Assembly: GCA_017482495.1 (NCBI GenBank)
Contig: JAFUMU010000078.1
Location: 1 to 33,386, forward strand
Origin: Clostridia bacterium
GTDB taxonomy: Bacteria; Bacillota; Clostridia; Oscillospirales; CAG-272
Reading direction: 5' to 3'
Length of the DNA: 33,386 nucleotides
The notes beneath the pieces were generated by a model. That model had not been told where the DNA came from and did not search any database. It worked only from the letters and a program-made list of their open reading frames with translations. The translations under genes and the position numbers were made by a program. Positions 8,901 to 18,682 of the stretch are shown here, piece by piece. Each line of letters begins with the position of its first letter. Within the stretch, counting starts at the first letter, position 1.

Positions 8901-11900
8901 TCGGCGTTATTTACAACCGCCTCGATCACCTCGCCCTGAAGGCTATGAACTGCATTAGACTCATGGAGCTTAAATGTAAACTCACCGGCCTTAAGCTCAC
9001 GTCCGTTGAGAGTCTTGACACCGTTAAGCGTTACTGCGGTGGAAGCGGGAGTATATACGTTAGCAAATTTGATCTCATCAACTGCAACGCCTGCCTTATA
9101 CATCTGAACATCAGCCTCAAGGCTTCCCTTTCCGTCGTCTGTAACGGTTATCTTCACGCCAAACTTACTCTTATCATATGTGATTCCGCCAAGAGCTGCA
9201 GAATCGTTTTCTGCGATAACGTAGTAATATGTACCTACTGCATCAAAGAGCTGAGCGTCAAATATGATCTTGCCGTCCGCTGTATTTGTTGCTGCTGCTA
9301 TCGCCTCGCCGCTTATTTCATAATTGGAATTAGCCTTAAAGAGCTCAAACCTGAATTCGTTTGCATTTAGCTCGCGTCCGGTGAGAGCCTTACTTGCTTC
9401 AAGTGTAACCTCTACTGATGCAGGCTTATAGGAGTTAGCAAAGAGAAGTGTACTTTCTTCACCGCTATCTGTGTTGATAACAGTTGTCTCGGCAACGAGC
9501 TGACCCTTCTTATTATCCGTAACAACTACCTTAACACCATAAATAGTCTTATCGTATGTTACGCCGCCTGCACTGCCGGCTTTTTCTGTTACTACATAAT
9601 AGTATGTGCCTACCTTATCAAAGGTAAGTGCATCAAACTCAAATGCTCCATCAGCTCCGTTGGTTGCTGTAAGGATCGCACTGCCATCAGCAACATAATT
9701 TGCATTTGCAGAGTATACTTCAAATGTAAATTCATTCTCAACAAGGTCACGTCCGCTAAGCGTCTTCACTCCGTTGAGGTTAACTGCTGTTCCTGCGGGA
9801 GTATAGGTGTTGACAAAGAGAATAGGAGCTTCTTCGTCAGTTGTCATATTAACGATAGTAGTAGTGGGAACGAGTGCTCCGTTCAGGTCGTCTTCAACGA
9901 CTACCTTAACACCGTATACCGTCTGGTCATATGCTACACCGCCTGCGTCTCCTGTCTTTTCAACTACGACGTAGTAGTATGTTCCTGCACGGTCAAACTT
10001 AACTGCCTTAAAGGAGAAGGAGCCCTTGGCACTGTTTGTTACAGAATCAATTGCTTCGCCGTTCTGTACGTAGGAATCAGTTGCACCGTAAAGCTGGAAT
10101 GTAAACTCACCTTCGTTAAGCTCACGTCCGCTAAGCTCCTTAGTACCACTGATGACCACCTCAGTCTCAGAGGGAGCATATGTATTAGTAAAGAGAAGTG
10201 TGCTTTCGCTATCTGTTACCTTATCAACGATAGTTGATGTAAGAACAAGGTTACCTGTATTGTTATCTGTAACCACGATCTTGATACCGTATACTGTCTG
10301 GTCATACTTAACTCCGCCTGCGCTGCCTGTCTTTTCCGCAACTGCGTAGTAATATGTACCTGTTTCACTGAAGGTAAGTGCATCAAATGCGAATGCGCCG
10401 TTTCCATTATTTGTAACCGACTGGAGAGCATCGCCCTGTACTGTGTAGCTACTGTCTGACTTATAAAGCAGGAATGTAAATTCACCTGCCTTAAGAGGAC
10501 GTCCGTCAAGCACCTTGACACCTGTGTATGTAACACTTACTGAATCGGGGTCGTATGTATTCACAAATACGATCTTTTCTGCAGTGCTTGCGCCCTTTGA
10601 CTTATAAACGATCTTTTCCGCTACAAGCTTTCCGTTACCGTCGTCTGTTACATTAACTACAACTGCATATTCTGTAGAGTCATATGTAATACCGCCAAGT
10701 TGTGCAGAGGAGTTCTCACGAACAACGTAGTAGTATGTTCCGACTGCATCATATTCGATGTCATCGAAAACGAAGTATCCGTTTTTATCATTTGTTGCAG
10801 TTCTTATGGGTGCACCTGCAACAGCAAAGTTATCACCTGTCTCATAGAGTTCAAACTTAAACTCGCCTGCATTGATTTCACGGCCATTAAGAGTCTTATC
10901 ACCGTCTACTGTAACGCTTGTGGGTGCGGGCTTATAGGTGTTAACAAAGAGTATCGCCTTTTCCTCACCTGTTGCCTTATCCACTATCACAGACTCTGCA
11001 ACAAGGTTACCCTCGCCATTATCTGTAACGGTGATCTTAATGCCATATACAGTTTCGTCGTATGTTACTCCGCCTGCGTCTCCTGCCTTTTCAACTACAA
11101 CATAGTAGAAGGTGCCTGTCTCATCAAGGGTGATGGCATCAAAGGAGAAGGAACCGTCTGCCTTATTGGTCACGCTCTGGAGAGCTGTACCTGTCTTTTC
11201 GTATGCACTTGTAGCACTATAGAGCTCAAATGTAAACTCGTCAGCCTTAAGTGTACGTCCGTCAAGACGCTTAACACCGCTCACGGTAGCTGTTGTACCG
11301 TCGGGAGTATAAGTGTTTGCGAAGAGGATAGCCGCATTCTCGCCTGTAGTCATATTTACGATAGTGGTTTCAGCAACGAGTGCACCTTCAAGGTCGTCTG
11401 TTACTACTACCTTAACACCGTAAACTGTTTCATCATATTTTACGCCGCCTGCACTTCCCGTCTGTTCGGTTACAACATAGTAATAGGTACCTGCAGCGTC
11501 GTACTCTATTGCTTCAAAAGCGAAGGAACCATCGGCTGCATTTGCTACGCTCTGAAGAGCGCTTCCCTCAGCCTCATAATTTGCCGTCGCGCTGTAGAGT
11601 TCAAATGTGAACTCGCCTGCCTTCATTGTACGTCCGCTAAGAGTTTTTGTACCGCTAAGTATTACTTCTGTTCCCGCAGGTACGTATGTGTTAGCAAAGA
11701 GGATAGTGGAGATCTCACCGCTTGTACGGTTAGTTATCTCAACTGTAGCCACAAGGTCGCCTGTAAGGTTATCTGCAACTGTTACCTTAACTCCGTAAAC
11801 TGTCTTATCATAACCCACGCCGCCGAGAGAACCGCTTTCCTCGACTACTACATAGTAGTATGTACCCACCTTATCAAGTGTAACTGCGCTGAATGCGAAC

Positions 11901-14900
11901 TTGCCGTCTGCGCCGTTGGACACTTTTTCAATAAGGTCACCGCTCTTTACATAAGCGCTGTCTGCGTTATAAAGAACGAACTGGAATTCGCCTGCGTTAA
12001 GGGGACGTCCGCTGAGGGTCTTAAGACCGGAAAGATCGAATGAAGTAGATGCGGGATTGTATTTGTTTTCAAATACGATATCTGCCTCATTACCGCTCAG
12101 CTCTGCCACGTATTCCGCTTCAAGCTGTCCCTCTCCGTTATCTGTTACTGTAACAGTAACCTTATATGAACGCTTATCGTATGTAACGCCACCCAAGGAA
12201 GCAGCGTCATCTTCACGTACTACAAAGTAATATGTGCCTGCGCTCTCGAATGTGATAGCCTCAAATGCGAATGTACCGTCGGCATTATTGGAAGCTGTCT
12301 TAACAGCATTGCCGCTGATATTAAATGAAGAATCAGCGCTGAATATATCGAATTTGAATTCGCCGTCCTTAATATCTCTGCCTGTGAGAGTCTTGCTGCC
12401 GCTGATAACTATCTCTGTTGCGTCAGCTTTATAGGTGTTCTTGAATTCAGCAAAGGATACTGCAGAAGCAGATGTGCTTCCAAGCAGTGCATAGCTTACA
12501 GCAGACTCAAGATTACCCTTGCCATCGTCTGTAACAGTTACCTTAACGCCATAGATGCTTTCATCATATGTAACACCGCCAAGGCTACCTGCCTTCTCAA
12601 CTATAACGTAATAGTAGTCGCCGGCTTCTGTATATGTAACAGAATCAAAGGTGATACTTCCGTCAGAGGCATTGGTCTTAGTCTGGAGAAGCTGATCCTT
12701 TACGTAGTTTGCATTTGCGTCGTAAAGTTCAAATGTAAATTCGCCTGCCTTAAGTCCTCGGCCTGTAAGGGTCTTCACTGCGCTCAGTGCCTCAGATGTA
12801 GACTTAGCAGTATATTCGTTATTGAATACGATAGCTGAAGCATTTTCGCCGCCGTCAAGGACGGTGATCGTCTTGGTCGCGGTAAGTGTACCCTTGCCGT
12901 CATCTGTAACCTCAACAGTCACGCAATAAACGGTAGTATCATACTTAACACCGCCCAATGTGCCCTTCACTTCCTTAACCAGGTAGCGATATGTGCCCTT
13001 TGCTGTATATGTAAGTGCATCAAATGTGAATTTACCGTTTGCACCGTTAGTCTTGGTATCGATAGCTCCGCCAAGCTCAGCAAAGTTTTCGTTTGCCTCG
13101 TAAAGCTCGAAGGTAAACTCATCAGCCTCAAGATCACGGCCTGTAAGGTTCTTAGTTCCCTCAAGAGTTACTTCAACAGGAGTGGGAACATACTTGTTTT
13201 CAAAGATAACATCACTTACACTGCCATCAGACTTCACTATAGAAGTCACTGCTGTAAGTGTGCCCTTACCGTCGTCTGTAACCTCGATACGGATATTGAA
13301 CTGAGCGCTGTCATATTCAACTCCGCCAAGAGAAGCGCTTGTATCTTCCTTGATCGTATAGTAGTAAACGCCCGCCTTATCAAATGTAAGGGAGGTAAAT
13401 GTGATTGTACCGTTGGCTGCGTTATAAGCAGATTCAACCACCTCGCCGAGATTGAACGAATCGTCAGCGATATAGAGATCGAACTTGAATTCGCCGGCTA
13501 CCATATCACGTCCGCTAAGGCTCTTGGTACCGCTAAGGTCCACCTGAGCGTCTGCGGGGTCATATGTGTTTGCAAAGCTAATAGAGGAAGCACCCTCGAT
13601 AGACTGTGAAACGGAAAGTGTACCGTCGCCGTTATCTGTTACCGTAACAGTCACATGATACTCTGTCTCATCATAGATGATACCGCCGAGTGAGCCCTTT
13701 ACCTCGCGAACAACGTAGTGATGTGTACCCTTTACATTGTATGTGATCTCGTCAAATGCAAACTTGCCGTCTGTATTTGTTGCTGTATCTATGGGGTTAC
13801 CCACTGTCTCAAAGGAAGCATTTGCATTATAGAGAGCGAATGTAAATTCGCCGTCAGCAAGATCTCTGCCTGTAAGGGACTTAGTACCGTCGATAGTGTG
13901 TGTAATGGGTGTAGGAACATATTCGTTTTCAAAGGTCATAGAGTTCTTTGACACACCAAGGCCGTCAGTATAGGATACTGTTGCCTTAAGCGCCGCTCCC
14001 TCTCCCTTTTCAACTACGACTGTGACTCTGTATTCAGTTTCATCATAGGTTACTCCGCCAAGGCTTCCCTTTACCTCACGTACTACATAGTAGTATGTAC
14101 CTACGGAGCTATAGGTGAATGCATCAAAGCTTACTTTACCGGAAGCATTTGTCTTAGTCTGGAGTGCTGAGCCTGTGATATTGAAGTCTGCATCAGCCGC
14201 AAAAATCTCGAACGAGAATTCTCCGTCAGCAAGATCTCTTCCTGTAAGTGTCTTATTTGCCTCAAGCTCAAGACGTGCATCCTCAAGATCATAAATATTT
14301 GTGAAGGTTACCGCGATCTGGTTGTCATACTCACTTTCTTCTGCACCAATCACTTTAGCAGTTGCGGCAACAGTACCGTCCAGCATATCTGTGATAGTAA
14401 CCTCAATAGTATACTCCTTGTCAGTATATGTCATTCCGGGGATCTTGTCCGCATCCTCCGGAACTACTTCCTTAAGAGTATAGGTTCTTGTACGTCCTGC
14501 GTATGCAGTTGTATAAGTAAGACCGATAGCTGTATATCCCAGTGCATTTGTCTCAACACTTTCGCTTACCAGCTCGCCCTCCTCGTTATAAAGAGCAAAC
14601 TTGAAGCCGCTGAGGTCTACTGCGATACCTGTATCGTTTTCGATATCCTTATATATTTCGATAAATGCCTGCGCACTACCTGTGGGAGCGTATGTATTTG
14701 TAAAGTCTGCCACAAGGTCATACTGAACACCACTTGAAATATCTGAGGTAGTCATAACAACGGGAGGAGTTACCGAAACACTGGATATCTCCAGCTTACC
14801 GTCCATATCAGTATCTGTTACCGTTACATGGAAGTAGCGCTGAACAGAGTCATATGTCACACCGCCGATGGATCCCTTGACCTCAAGTATCTTAAATTGA

Positions 14901-17900
14901 TAGATACCGATCGTATCAAAGACCTGAGCCTGCAGTTCATCTGTGAAATCAAAGGATCTGTCATCACTGTTGACCGTCTCTGAAGCGACAGTCACATATT
15001 CAGTATCCACATATCTCTGAAGCTCAAATGTAAATTCGTCTGTGTCAAGCCATACTCTTCCGTCAAGCGTTTTAGTACCTGTGAGGGTAATATCATCAGC
15101 CTTAACAGACTGGGGATTATATCTGTTCACCAGTTCTGCGCCTATATTGGCATCTCCGGGAATGATACCCACAAGACCTGTAGAGGATGTATCTATCGCA
15201 AAGCCCTCGGGAATAGAAGTTTCATCGATAGTATATTTTGTTCCCTCGGGAATATCATGGATAGCAATACTTTCGTCTGCACCAATATCGATCGTAAATT
15301 TACCGTTCGAGTCAGTTTCAATGTAATATCCTGCGGATGTAGGGAATTCTACGCCTGCAACTCCGATTCCTTCAAGAGTCACCTCAACTGTAAACTTAAT
15401 ATCCTCAGGGATAGCATATGCATCACCGAAGGGGTGAAGCACCTTCTTGGAAACTACAAGAACACCGTGTTCCTTAAGAGTGTTGACGAATGTAGCTTCG
15501 TCAACGGAATAAAGTTCAACTGTACCCTGAGCCACTGTAGCGTCAGTATCACCGTTTACACTATGGAGGACATAGTCAACATGAGCCTTTTCGCTGACAG
15601 TATACTCTGTACCGTCGGGAAGATCTGTGATATAAACACTGTATGTATTGGGAAGTGTGAAGCTGATCTTGCCGTCCGTTACTGCAGCCAGACCTTCGCC
15701 TACCTTCTCGCCTGCTCCGTTAAAGAGCTGATAGGGATAGGACGCTGCTAAAGCTTCCGTTGCATGGGAAAGCTCCACCTCAAAGCGGAAATCTGTATTT
15801 GTATCGGGAGATACAACGTCGATCTGCTTTGTAACCTTCAATCCCGTTGCGGGGGTAATAGTAAGACGTCCGTTGTTACCGAGAAATGCGTCAGCTCTGT
15901 ATTCATTGAATCCGTCCACATTGTGGTAATGGATAATAGGATAGTTGGAATACACTAAGCTATCAGTAACATTTTCTGTCTTTTCGTTAACAAAATCACC
16001 AAGAAGTCTGTAAGGATTACCTTTAGGTATAAACCAGTGATCATAGGTCGTTCCTTCAAGATCCTTAATAGACGCCTTTGCAAGGCTTTCTGAAGTTATC
16101 TCCTCATATACATACCGTATCTCTGCCTCATTTCCGTCACCTGTATTAACGAAGATGCTGCGTCTGTGATAGTATGTAGCGCTCTGATCTATAGTCTCTG
16201 TGGCTGCTACTCTTTCGTAACCGGTGAGAGTTTTTCTGTATACCGGTGTATCCTCGTGGTAATAGTAGCGCTCATTTTCAAGAGAAGGGCTGAACTCAGA
16301 TGTTGTAGCAAGGTGAGTATGGGGATCGTCATAATCAAATCCGCCGTCCTCTTCATTACCCCAACGGTTGCTCCAGAACTGATACTTACCGTCGTCAGTC
16401 TTATGCTTTGTGCCGGCATCCTTCATTACTTCTGCAACTGTCAGCTCATTGATACCATCCTGAACACCCACCTCATACACAAGGCGAATGGGATCAGTGT
16501 CTGTACAGGTCATTTCGATGTTGGTAGCATTATCAACGCTGTCACCCTCAAGAGTGATGCTGTATACCGCCATGGGAACGAGAACTGCGGGGATCCTCCA
16601 CCAAACAGTCTCTTTACCTGTTGCGATCTCATATCTTATCTGCACGGAACAGTACATCATGTCACTGTCTTTAATACTTCCGAATGTATCACCGAGGAAT
16701 CCGTATGAGTGGATTATATGTGTTGCACCGGCAGGCGCATTTGACATATCGTATCCAAGCTCCTCATGCCAGAAGCCAAGGTAGTTATTATCTGCGTCAG
16801 CATACCAACAGATCTTATTACTGAATTCGCCTGTTGTCTGATTGTAGCTGAGCTGACCGTAAGTATATGCATCGTCGATAAGGTCCTGAGCCTGTTCCTT
16901 GGTAAGGTTCAGTCTGGTTCTTACAGAGTTAACAAATATGTCACCCTTTGCTGTAGGATTCTCAATCGTACCAAGGTCTCCCTCCGTCAGCATAGATGCA
17001 AGCATCTTACCGGAAAAGAGGGTATTTCCCATTACGATACCCTTGATATCCTTAACATCCATATACTCACCGATCTCGTCGTTGATGGTGATGTATCCGT
17101 CAAAATTCTTATCGCCGTTCTCAATAAGAGTGGAATAATACTTGGACTGTATAATGATCTCGTTTACAATGTCCTCGAATGCGCCGATAAGGTCTGCCGA
17201 GCTGTCAGCTTCAACATACTTGTCAACATAGTCCTCATAGGCAGACTCATAGTTGCCGTCCACAAGCTCAGCTTTGAACATATCGTTGTATGTGATCTGT
17301 ACATTCTGAGTGCTTGTACGTGTGTCGGGAACGGTCATAGTCATGGACTGATAATATTGATTTGCGCTGAGTCTCAGAAATGTATCCCAGTATCCTTTGA
17401 TAGCGTTAGTAGATTTCGAAGAGTCAAGAACACTTTCCGCTACCGCCTGACCTGCCTCAAGACTATCAACGCCGAGTCCAAGTGTATAGAAAAGCGCCGA
17501 TCTGCCGTACGCTTCTTCCATTTTCGCCTTAACATATCCCGCCGTAAGCTGTGTAATAAAGCCTACCGCGTCTGTAGCGCAGGAATTTCCGCCGTCACCG
17601 ATATTGGATCTGCCTATATCTGTATAATTGTTAGTTGCTGCTGTAGGGGCACCGTCAGACATAAGCACCATGATAGGAAGACGCTTTGTACCTGCCTGGA
17701 ATCCATCGGCGATAACTTTATCATCAGCGCCTTCAAATTCCTTCCAAGCCTGCCACAGACCATTCTGGATGTATGTACCGCCGTCGGAATCTTTACTGGG
17801 TCTGTTATAGTTTGTGAAGGATACGTCTCCGTCTTCGTTTTCGACCCCGCTTCTTACCGACACAGTTCCGTTATCGGCATTAACGAATCCAACGTTTCTT

Positions 17901-18472
17901 CCGTAACGGTCAGTAGCTTCTATCCATCGGTCAAGAGGAAGGATCACCTCAGCCGTAGATGTTGCAGAATCTCCAAAGCTGGAATTGCCTGAATACAATA
18001 CAACACCGACTCTGTTATAGTTATTCGTAGCCTGAAGCTTTCTTATTGCATCATTTGTAGCCGTTACCATATTTGAAACGGATGTGTTGGACATAGAACC
18101 GGACATATCCAGGACAAGCATGGTATCTGTGGGTATATTGGAATAGCCCACTATCTGCTTACTTGATGCTATGGCCGAAAGAGCAACAAGAAAATTGCTG
18201 TCAGGATCGGTCATTGTTACCCCTGCCTCGCTGAAAGCAGATGCATCGATAAAGACAGACTTGTCCGTCCACACGCCACCCGCATTTGTCGTGTTACCGA
18301 CCTGAGAGCCGAAGTATTTTTTCCAATCGTTCATCGTTGAGGGATCTGCCTCGCGAACGATTCCCTGAGCTGCTGCAGCATTAAGAGCAAAGAGCGGGAT
18401 CATGCTGAGAACAAAGATCACGCTGAGAAAGGCTGCCAGCACTCTATGAGAAATTCTATAATGAGATTTCAT
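5918..18472 (-). CDS. Giant LPXTG-like surface protein: VWA domain plus 24 pilin-type isopeptide domains
   Basis: A 4184-residue protein. A signal peptide ends near residue 35 (basic start, hydrophobic core, AAAA-Q). A von Willebrand A domain follows with a full metal site: Asp122-x-Ser-x-Ser126, Thr233 and Asp273. After an unassigned region, two SpaA/Cna-B-like domains lie at about 877-1002 and 1003-1124. Then come 24 Spy0128/FctA-type pilin isopeptide domains: two divergent (1125-1263, 1264-1395), 21 close copies (1396-4019) and one divergent (4020-4141). Each has the pattern K-x-L-x-G-R near the start, a mid-domain Glu after YYYVV, and F-x-N-x-Y at the end, the Lys/Glu/Asn set that forms self-made isopeptide bonds in this family. 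The end has APQTG (4148-4152), a hydrophobic helix and a DRKKKAAK tail, a sortase signal. The start follows AAGGAGG by eight bases. It is likely a wall-anchored adhesive stalk with the VWA domain as tip. Ligand unknown; no sortase gene is in the window. Confidence 0.93.
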   Translation of the reverse strand: MKSHYRISHRVLAAFLSVIFVLSMIPLFALNAAAAQGIVREADPSTMNDWKKYFGSQVGNTTNAGGVWTDKSVFIDASAFSEAGVTMTDPDSNFLVALSAIASSKQIVGYSNIPTDTMLVLDMSGSMSNTSVSNMVTATNDAIRKLQATNNYNRVGVVLYSGNSSFGDSATSTAEVILPLDRWIEATDRYGRNVGFVNADNGTVSVRSGVENEDGDVSFTNYNRPSKDSDGGTYIQNGLWQAWKEFEGADDKVIADGFQAGTKRLPIMVLMSDGAPTAATNNYTDIGRSNIGDGGNSCATDAVGFITQLTAGYVKAKMEEAYGRSALFYTLGLGVDSLEAGQAVAESVLDSSKSTNAIKGYWDTFLRLSANQYYQSMTMTVPDTRTSTQNVQITYNDMFKAELVDGNYESAYEDYVDKYVEADSSADLIGAFEDIVNEIIIQSKYYSTLIENGDKNFDGYITINDEIGEYMDVKDIKGIVMGNTLFSGKMLASMLTEGDLGTIENPTAKGDIFVNSVRTRLNLTKEQAQDLIDDAYTYGQLSYNQTTGEFSNKICWYADADNNYLGFWHEELGYDMSNAPAGATHIIHSYGFLGDTFGSIKDSDMMYCSVQIRYEIATGKETVWWRIPAVLVPMAVYSITLEGDSVDNATNIEMTCTDTDPIRLVYEVGVQDGINELTVAEVMKDAGTKHKTDDGKYQFWSNRWGNEEDGGFDYDDPHTHLATTSEFSPSLENERYYYHEDTPVYRKTLTGYERVAATETIDQSATYYHRRSIFVNTGDGNEAEIRYVYEEITSESLAKASIKDLEGTTYDHWFIPKGNPYRLLGDFVNEKTENVTDSLVYSNYPIIHYHNVDGFNEYRADAFLGNNGRLTITPATGLKVTKQIDVVSPDTNTDFRFEVELSHATEALAASYPYQLFNGAGEKVGEGLAAVTDGKISFTLPNTYSVYITDLPDGTEYTVSEKAHVDYVLHSVNGDTDATVAQGTVELYSVDEATFVNTLKEHGVLVVSKKVLHPFGDAYAIPEDIKFTVEVTLEGIGVAGVEFPTSAGYYIETDSNGKFTIDIGADESIAIHDIPEGTKYTIDETSIPEGFAIDTSSTGLVGIIPGDANIGAELVNRYNPQSVKADDITLTGTKTLDGRVWLDTDEFTFELQRYVDTEYVTVASETVNSDDRSFDFTDELQAQVFDTIGIYQFKILEVKGSIGGVTYDSVQRYFHVTVTDTDMDGKLEISSVSVTPPVVMTTSDISSGVQYDLVADFTNTYAPTGSAQAFIEIYKDIENDTGIAVDLSGFKFALYNEEGELVSESVETNALGYTAIGLTYTTAYAGRTRTYTLKEVVPEDADKIPGMTYTDKEYTIEVTITDMLDGTVAATAKVIGAEESEYDNQIAVTFTNIYDLEDARLELEANKTLTGRDLADGEFSFEIFAADADFNITGSALQTKTNASGKVSFDAFTYSSVGTYYYVVREVKGSLGGVTYDETEYRVTVVVEKGEGAALKATVSYTDGLGVSKNSMTFENEYVPTPITHTIDGTKSLTGRDLADGEFTFALYNANASFETVGNPIDTATNTDGKFAFDEITYNVKGTHHYVVREVKGSLGGIIYDETEYHVTVTVTDNGDGTLSVSQSIEGASSISFANTYDPADAQVDLSGTKSLSGRDMVAGEFKFDLYIADDSFNLGEVVESAYNAANGTITFTSLTFDKAGVYYYTIKEDTSASLGGVEYDSAQFNIRIEVTDDGKGTLTAVTSIVKSDGSVSDVIFENKYVPTPVEVTLEGTKNLTGRDLEADEFTFELYEANENFAELGGAIDTKTNGANGKFTFDALTYTAKGTYRYLVKEVKGTLGGVKYDTTVYCVTVEVTDDGKGTLTATKTITVLDGGENASAIVFNNEYTAKSTSEALSAVKTLTGRGLKAGEFTFELYDANANYVKDQLLQTKTNASDGSITFDSVTYTEAGDYYYVIVEKAGSLGGVTYDESIYGVKVTVTDDGKGNLESAVSYALLGSTSASAVSFAEFKNTYKADATEIVISGSKTLTGRDIKDGEFKFDIFSADSSFNISGNAVKTASNNADGTFAFEAITFESAGTYYFVVREDDAASLGGVTYDKRSYKVTVTVTDNGEGQLEAEYVAELSGNEADIVFENKYNPASTSFDLSGLKTLSGRPLNAGEFQFVLYNADSAYVKSGDLIEKVSNGADGKFAFSAVTLDKVGTYYYVVVEESGSLGGVGYDKTVYGVKVTVADNLTGDLVATVEITNRTSGEISTILFANTYVPAGTEVILSGTKTLSGRTMKAGEFTFELYSATANYEAEGSALQSVANAADGSFAFEAIEYDAAGTYYYVVTEQTGSAGGVKYDETVYGVKVVVTDDLEGALVAETTIVNMTTGENAAILFANTYTPDGTTATVSGVKRLDGRTLKADEFTFELYSATSAYEKTGTALQSVTNKADGSFSFDAITLDETGTFYYVVVEKAGDAGGVTYDETVYGIKITVTDNGEGNLVAESVIVDKATGEEKAILFVNTYKPAPTSVTVDGDKTLNGREINAGEFKFELYETGDNFAVAGAPIRTATNDKNGYFVFDDIEYDAVGTYYYVVRENSSAQLGGITYDSTEYAVVVNVTDDGNGKLVAEKIVYKSKGASTAEKIVFVNTYDPDSVSVTYTGVKVLDGRPLKAGEFTFLLYKSDSSYTVQGDALQSVTNNGNGAFAFDALTFSETGTYYYAVAEKTGSAGGVKYDQTVYGIKIVVTDNNTGNLVLTSTIVDKVTDSESTLLFTNTYAPSETEVVISGTKELSGRELNEGEFTFQLYGATDSYVQNGEAIDSVTNSAKGSFSFKAVKFDRAGTYYYVVVEKTGDAGGVAYDQTVYGVKVVVEDDLNGALVPTTTIVNMTTDEEAPILFVNTYTPAGTAVNLNGVKTLSGRDLVENEFTFEVYSANANYVADGSAILTATNGADGAFEFDALTFDKVGTYYYVVTEKAGSAGGVTYDKTIYGVKVVVTDNKKGQLVAETTVINTDSGEESTLLFANSYKPASVEVTLEASKALTGRELNANEFRFELFKANSNYEISGEAIAAATNTADGKIIFDAQLFDAVGTYYYVIAENDSAALGGITYDKSKFGVKITVTDDGKGSLEADVQMYKAGVAVDEIKFANVYTPASTAVTLNGVKTLNGRELKAGEFTFKLHESNAVHSLQGEVIEAVVNNADGSFSFSALTYNKVGTYYYLITEEDGGLGGVFYDLAEYAITVTVTDNLAGGLVAKTTVFEKITGEEKPIIFVNNYVPKGTEVVVSGTKTLSGRDLVESEFVFELYNANSKFEREGDPIRRAFNAQNGEFSFRALSFDKVGTYYYVVAERSGSLGGVSYDDTVYGIKVVVTDDLAGALVAKTTVTVKGSDDEAAIIFANAYAPKSTTVTVDGVKTLSGRDMKAGEFTFELYNASSDYVVGGDAVRTVKNNADGSFTFDALTFDKVGTYYYAVVEKTGSAGGVTYDKTVYGIKVVVTDDLKGNLVASVTVVEKESGEEKTIIFANSYVPADVDVTLSGTKTLTGRELNEGEFRFDLYAADDSFNKVGDVLRIAANTVDGTFTFDALTYDKVGTYRYVVLENSDAQLGGVTYDKTVYNVTVTVTDDLNGNLVADVEINKADGSAADDGLAFVNTYKPASTTVDLGGVKTLSGRDMNLGEFKFELYRADSEFNMQGDALRVAYNGTDGTFSFDSVSFDATGTYYFVIVEHTGDAGGVTYDTNVYRVTVVVTDNLTGNLVASTSVADKNGVVGEDAIIFANSYTPKSTDVVLSGIKTLSGRDMNEGEFEFVLFGANAEFEADGDALEAVANTADGAFTFTALTFDKVGTYYYTVVESDGEAGGVAYDKTAYNVTVTVTDDLLGNLVAKVDIAKGDEAAEVIAFANTYTPESVSVTVDGVKKLDGRTLKAGEFKFEIFEADSELNLVGEAVRVALNKADGSFSFDALEFTEVGTYYFAVTENASDALHGVTYDDAVYYITVVVTDNLEGNLLAEVSVSRGGEAVDTVVFANTFVPDDITVDIEVGKTVDNKSEEKIGPEGFKFTLTDSEGNVIGTVVTDKDGKAILTLTYGADDIGRSYVYKLSEVNTGVENVTYSQEVYDITVVISQDESGQLVATVKVNGEETESPKAEFVNIYELPEKPEAPQTGDSPLFIYWALMLLSGGGLVATVIYDRKKKAAK
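6416..14287 (-). repeat. 21 tandem ~375-bp coding repeats (isopeptide domains 3-23)
   Basis: The 7872 bases encode 2624 residues in 21 consecutive units of 119-127 residues, mean 125. Units 8, 9, 11-17 and 21 are exactly 125. The copies are diverged rather than identical, so the array is old or under selection for variety. Six units (3, 6, 10, 14, 18 and 21) share a one-residue-longer loop of the form E-N/D-x-x-A-x-L-G-G, where most others have E-x-x-G-x-A/L-G-G. They recur every three or four units, which suggests that blocks of about four domains were duplicated. This is a protein-coding repeat, not a CRISPR array. Confidence 0.95.
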
Positions 18473-18535
18473 CTTTTTTCCTCCTTTTCAGACTTATCTC
18501 AATAAGATTATTTGCGTTTAGGGTATATCTGATTA

Positions 18536-18564
18536 ATTATATAATATTTAATGAAGTAAATCAA
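18536..18564 (-). promoter_or_regulatory. Predicted promoter of the giant surface-protein gene
   Basis: On the minus strand TTGATT (18564-18559) and a perfect TATAAT (18541-18536) are separated by 17 bases. This gives a leader of about 55 bases ending in an AAGGAGG ribosome site. AT-rich flanks make other promoters possible. Confidence 0.6.
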
Positions 18565-18615
18565 TACACTATTGCAAATTTAGCCCAAAAAAACTCAAAA
18601 AAGCAAGCATTTACA

Positions 18616-18631
18616 GGGAAAGCAATTTCCC
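18616..18631. other. Small perfect hairpin GGGAAA-GCAA-TTTCCC
   Basis: A perfect six-base-pair inverted repeat with a four-base GCAA loop, about 50 bases upstream of the predicted -35 box of the giant gene. It could be a protein-binding dyad or, if transcribed from further upstream, an RNA hairpin. Only the symmetry is seen. Confidence 0.4.
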
Positions 18632-18682
18632 GAAATAAACATAACTTTCTATGATATCATTATACACTAATTCCTACCATTT

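Noticed and set aside
10700..12043. 447-codon Cys-rich open frame on the plus strand inside the giant gene, with similar ones at 16766-17992 and 6557-7234
   Set aside because: They lie antisense to a clearly coding repeat array. Their Cys-rich composition is the mirror of GCA/ACA/TAC codons in the real frame. No ribosome sites or known motifs.
6416..14287. CRISPR-like or satellite repeat array
   Set aside because: Units of about 375 bases are diverged, in frame and encode a known fold.
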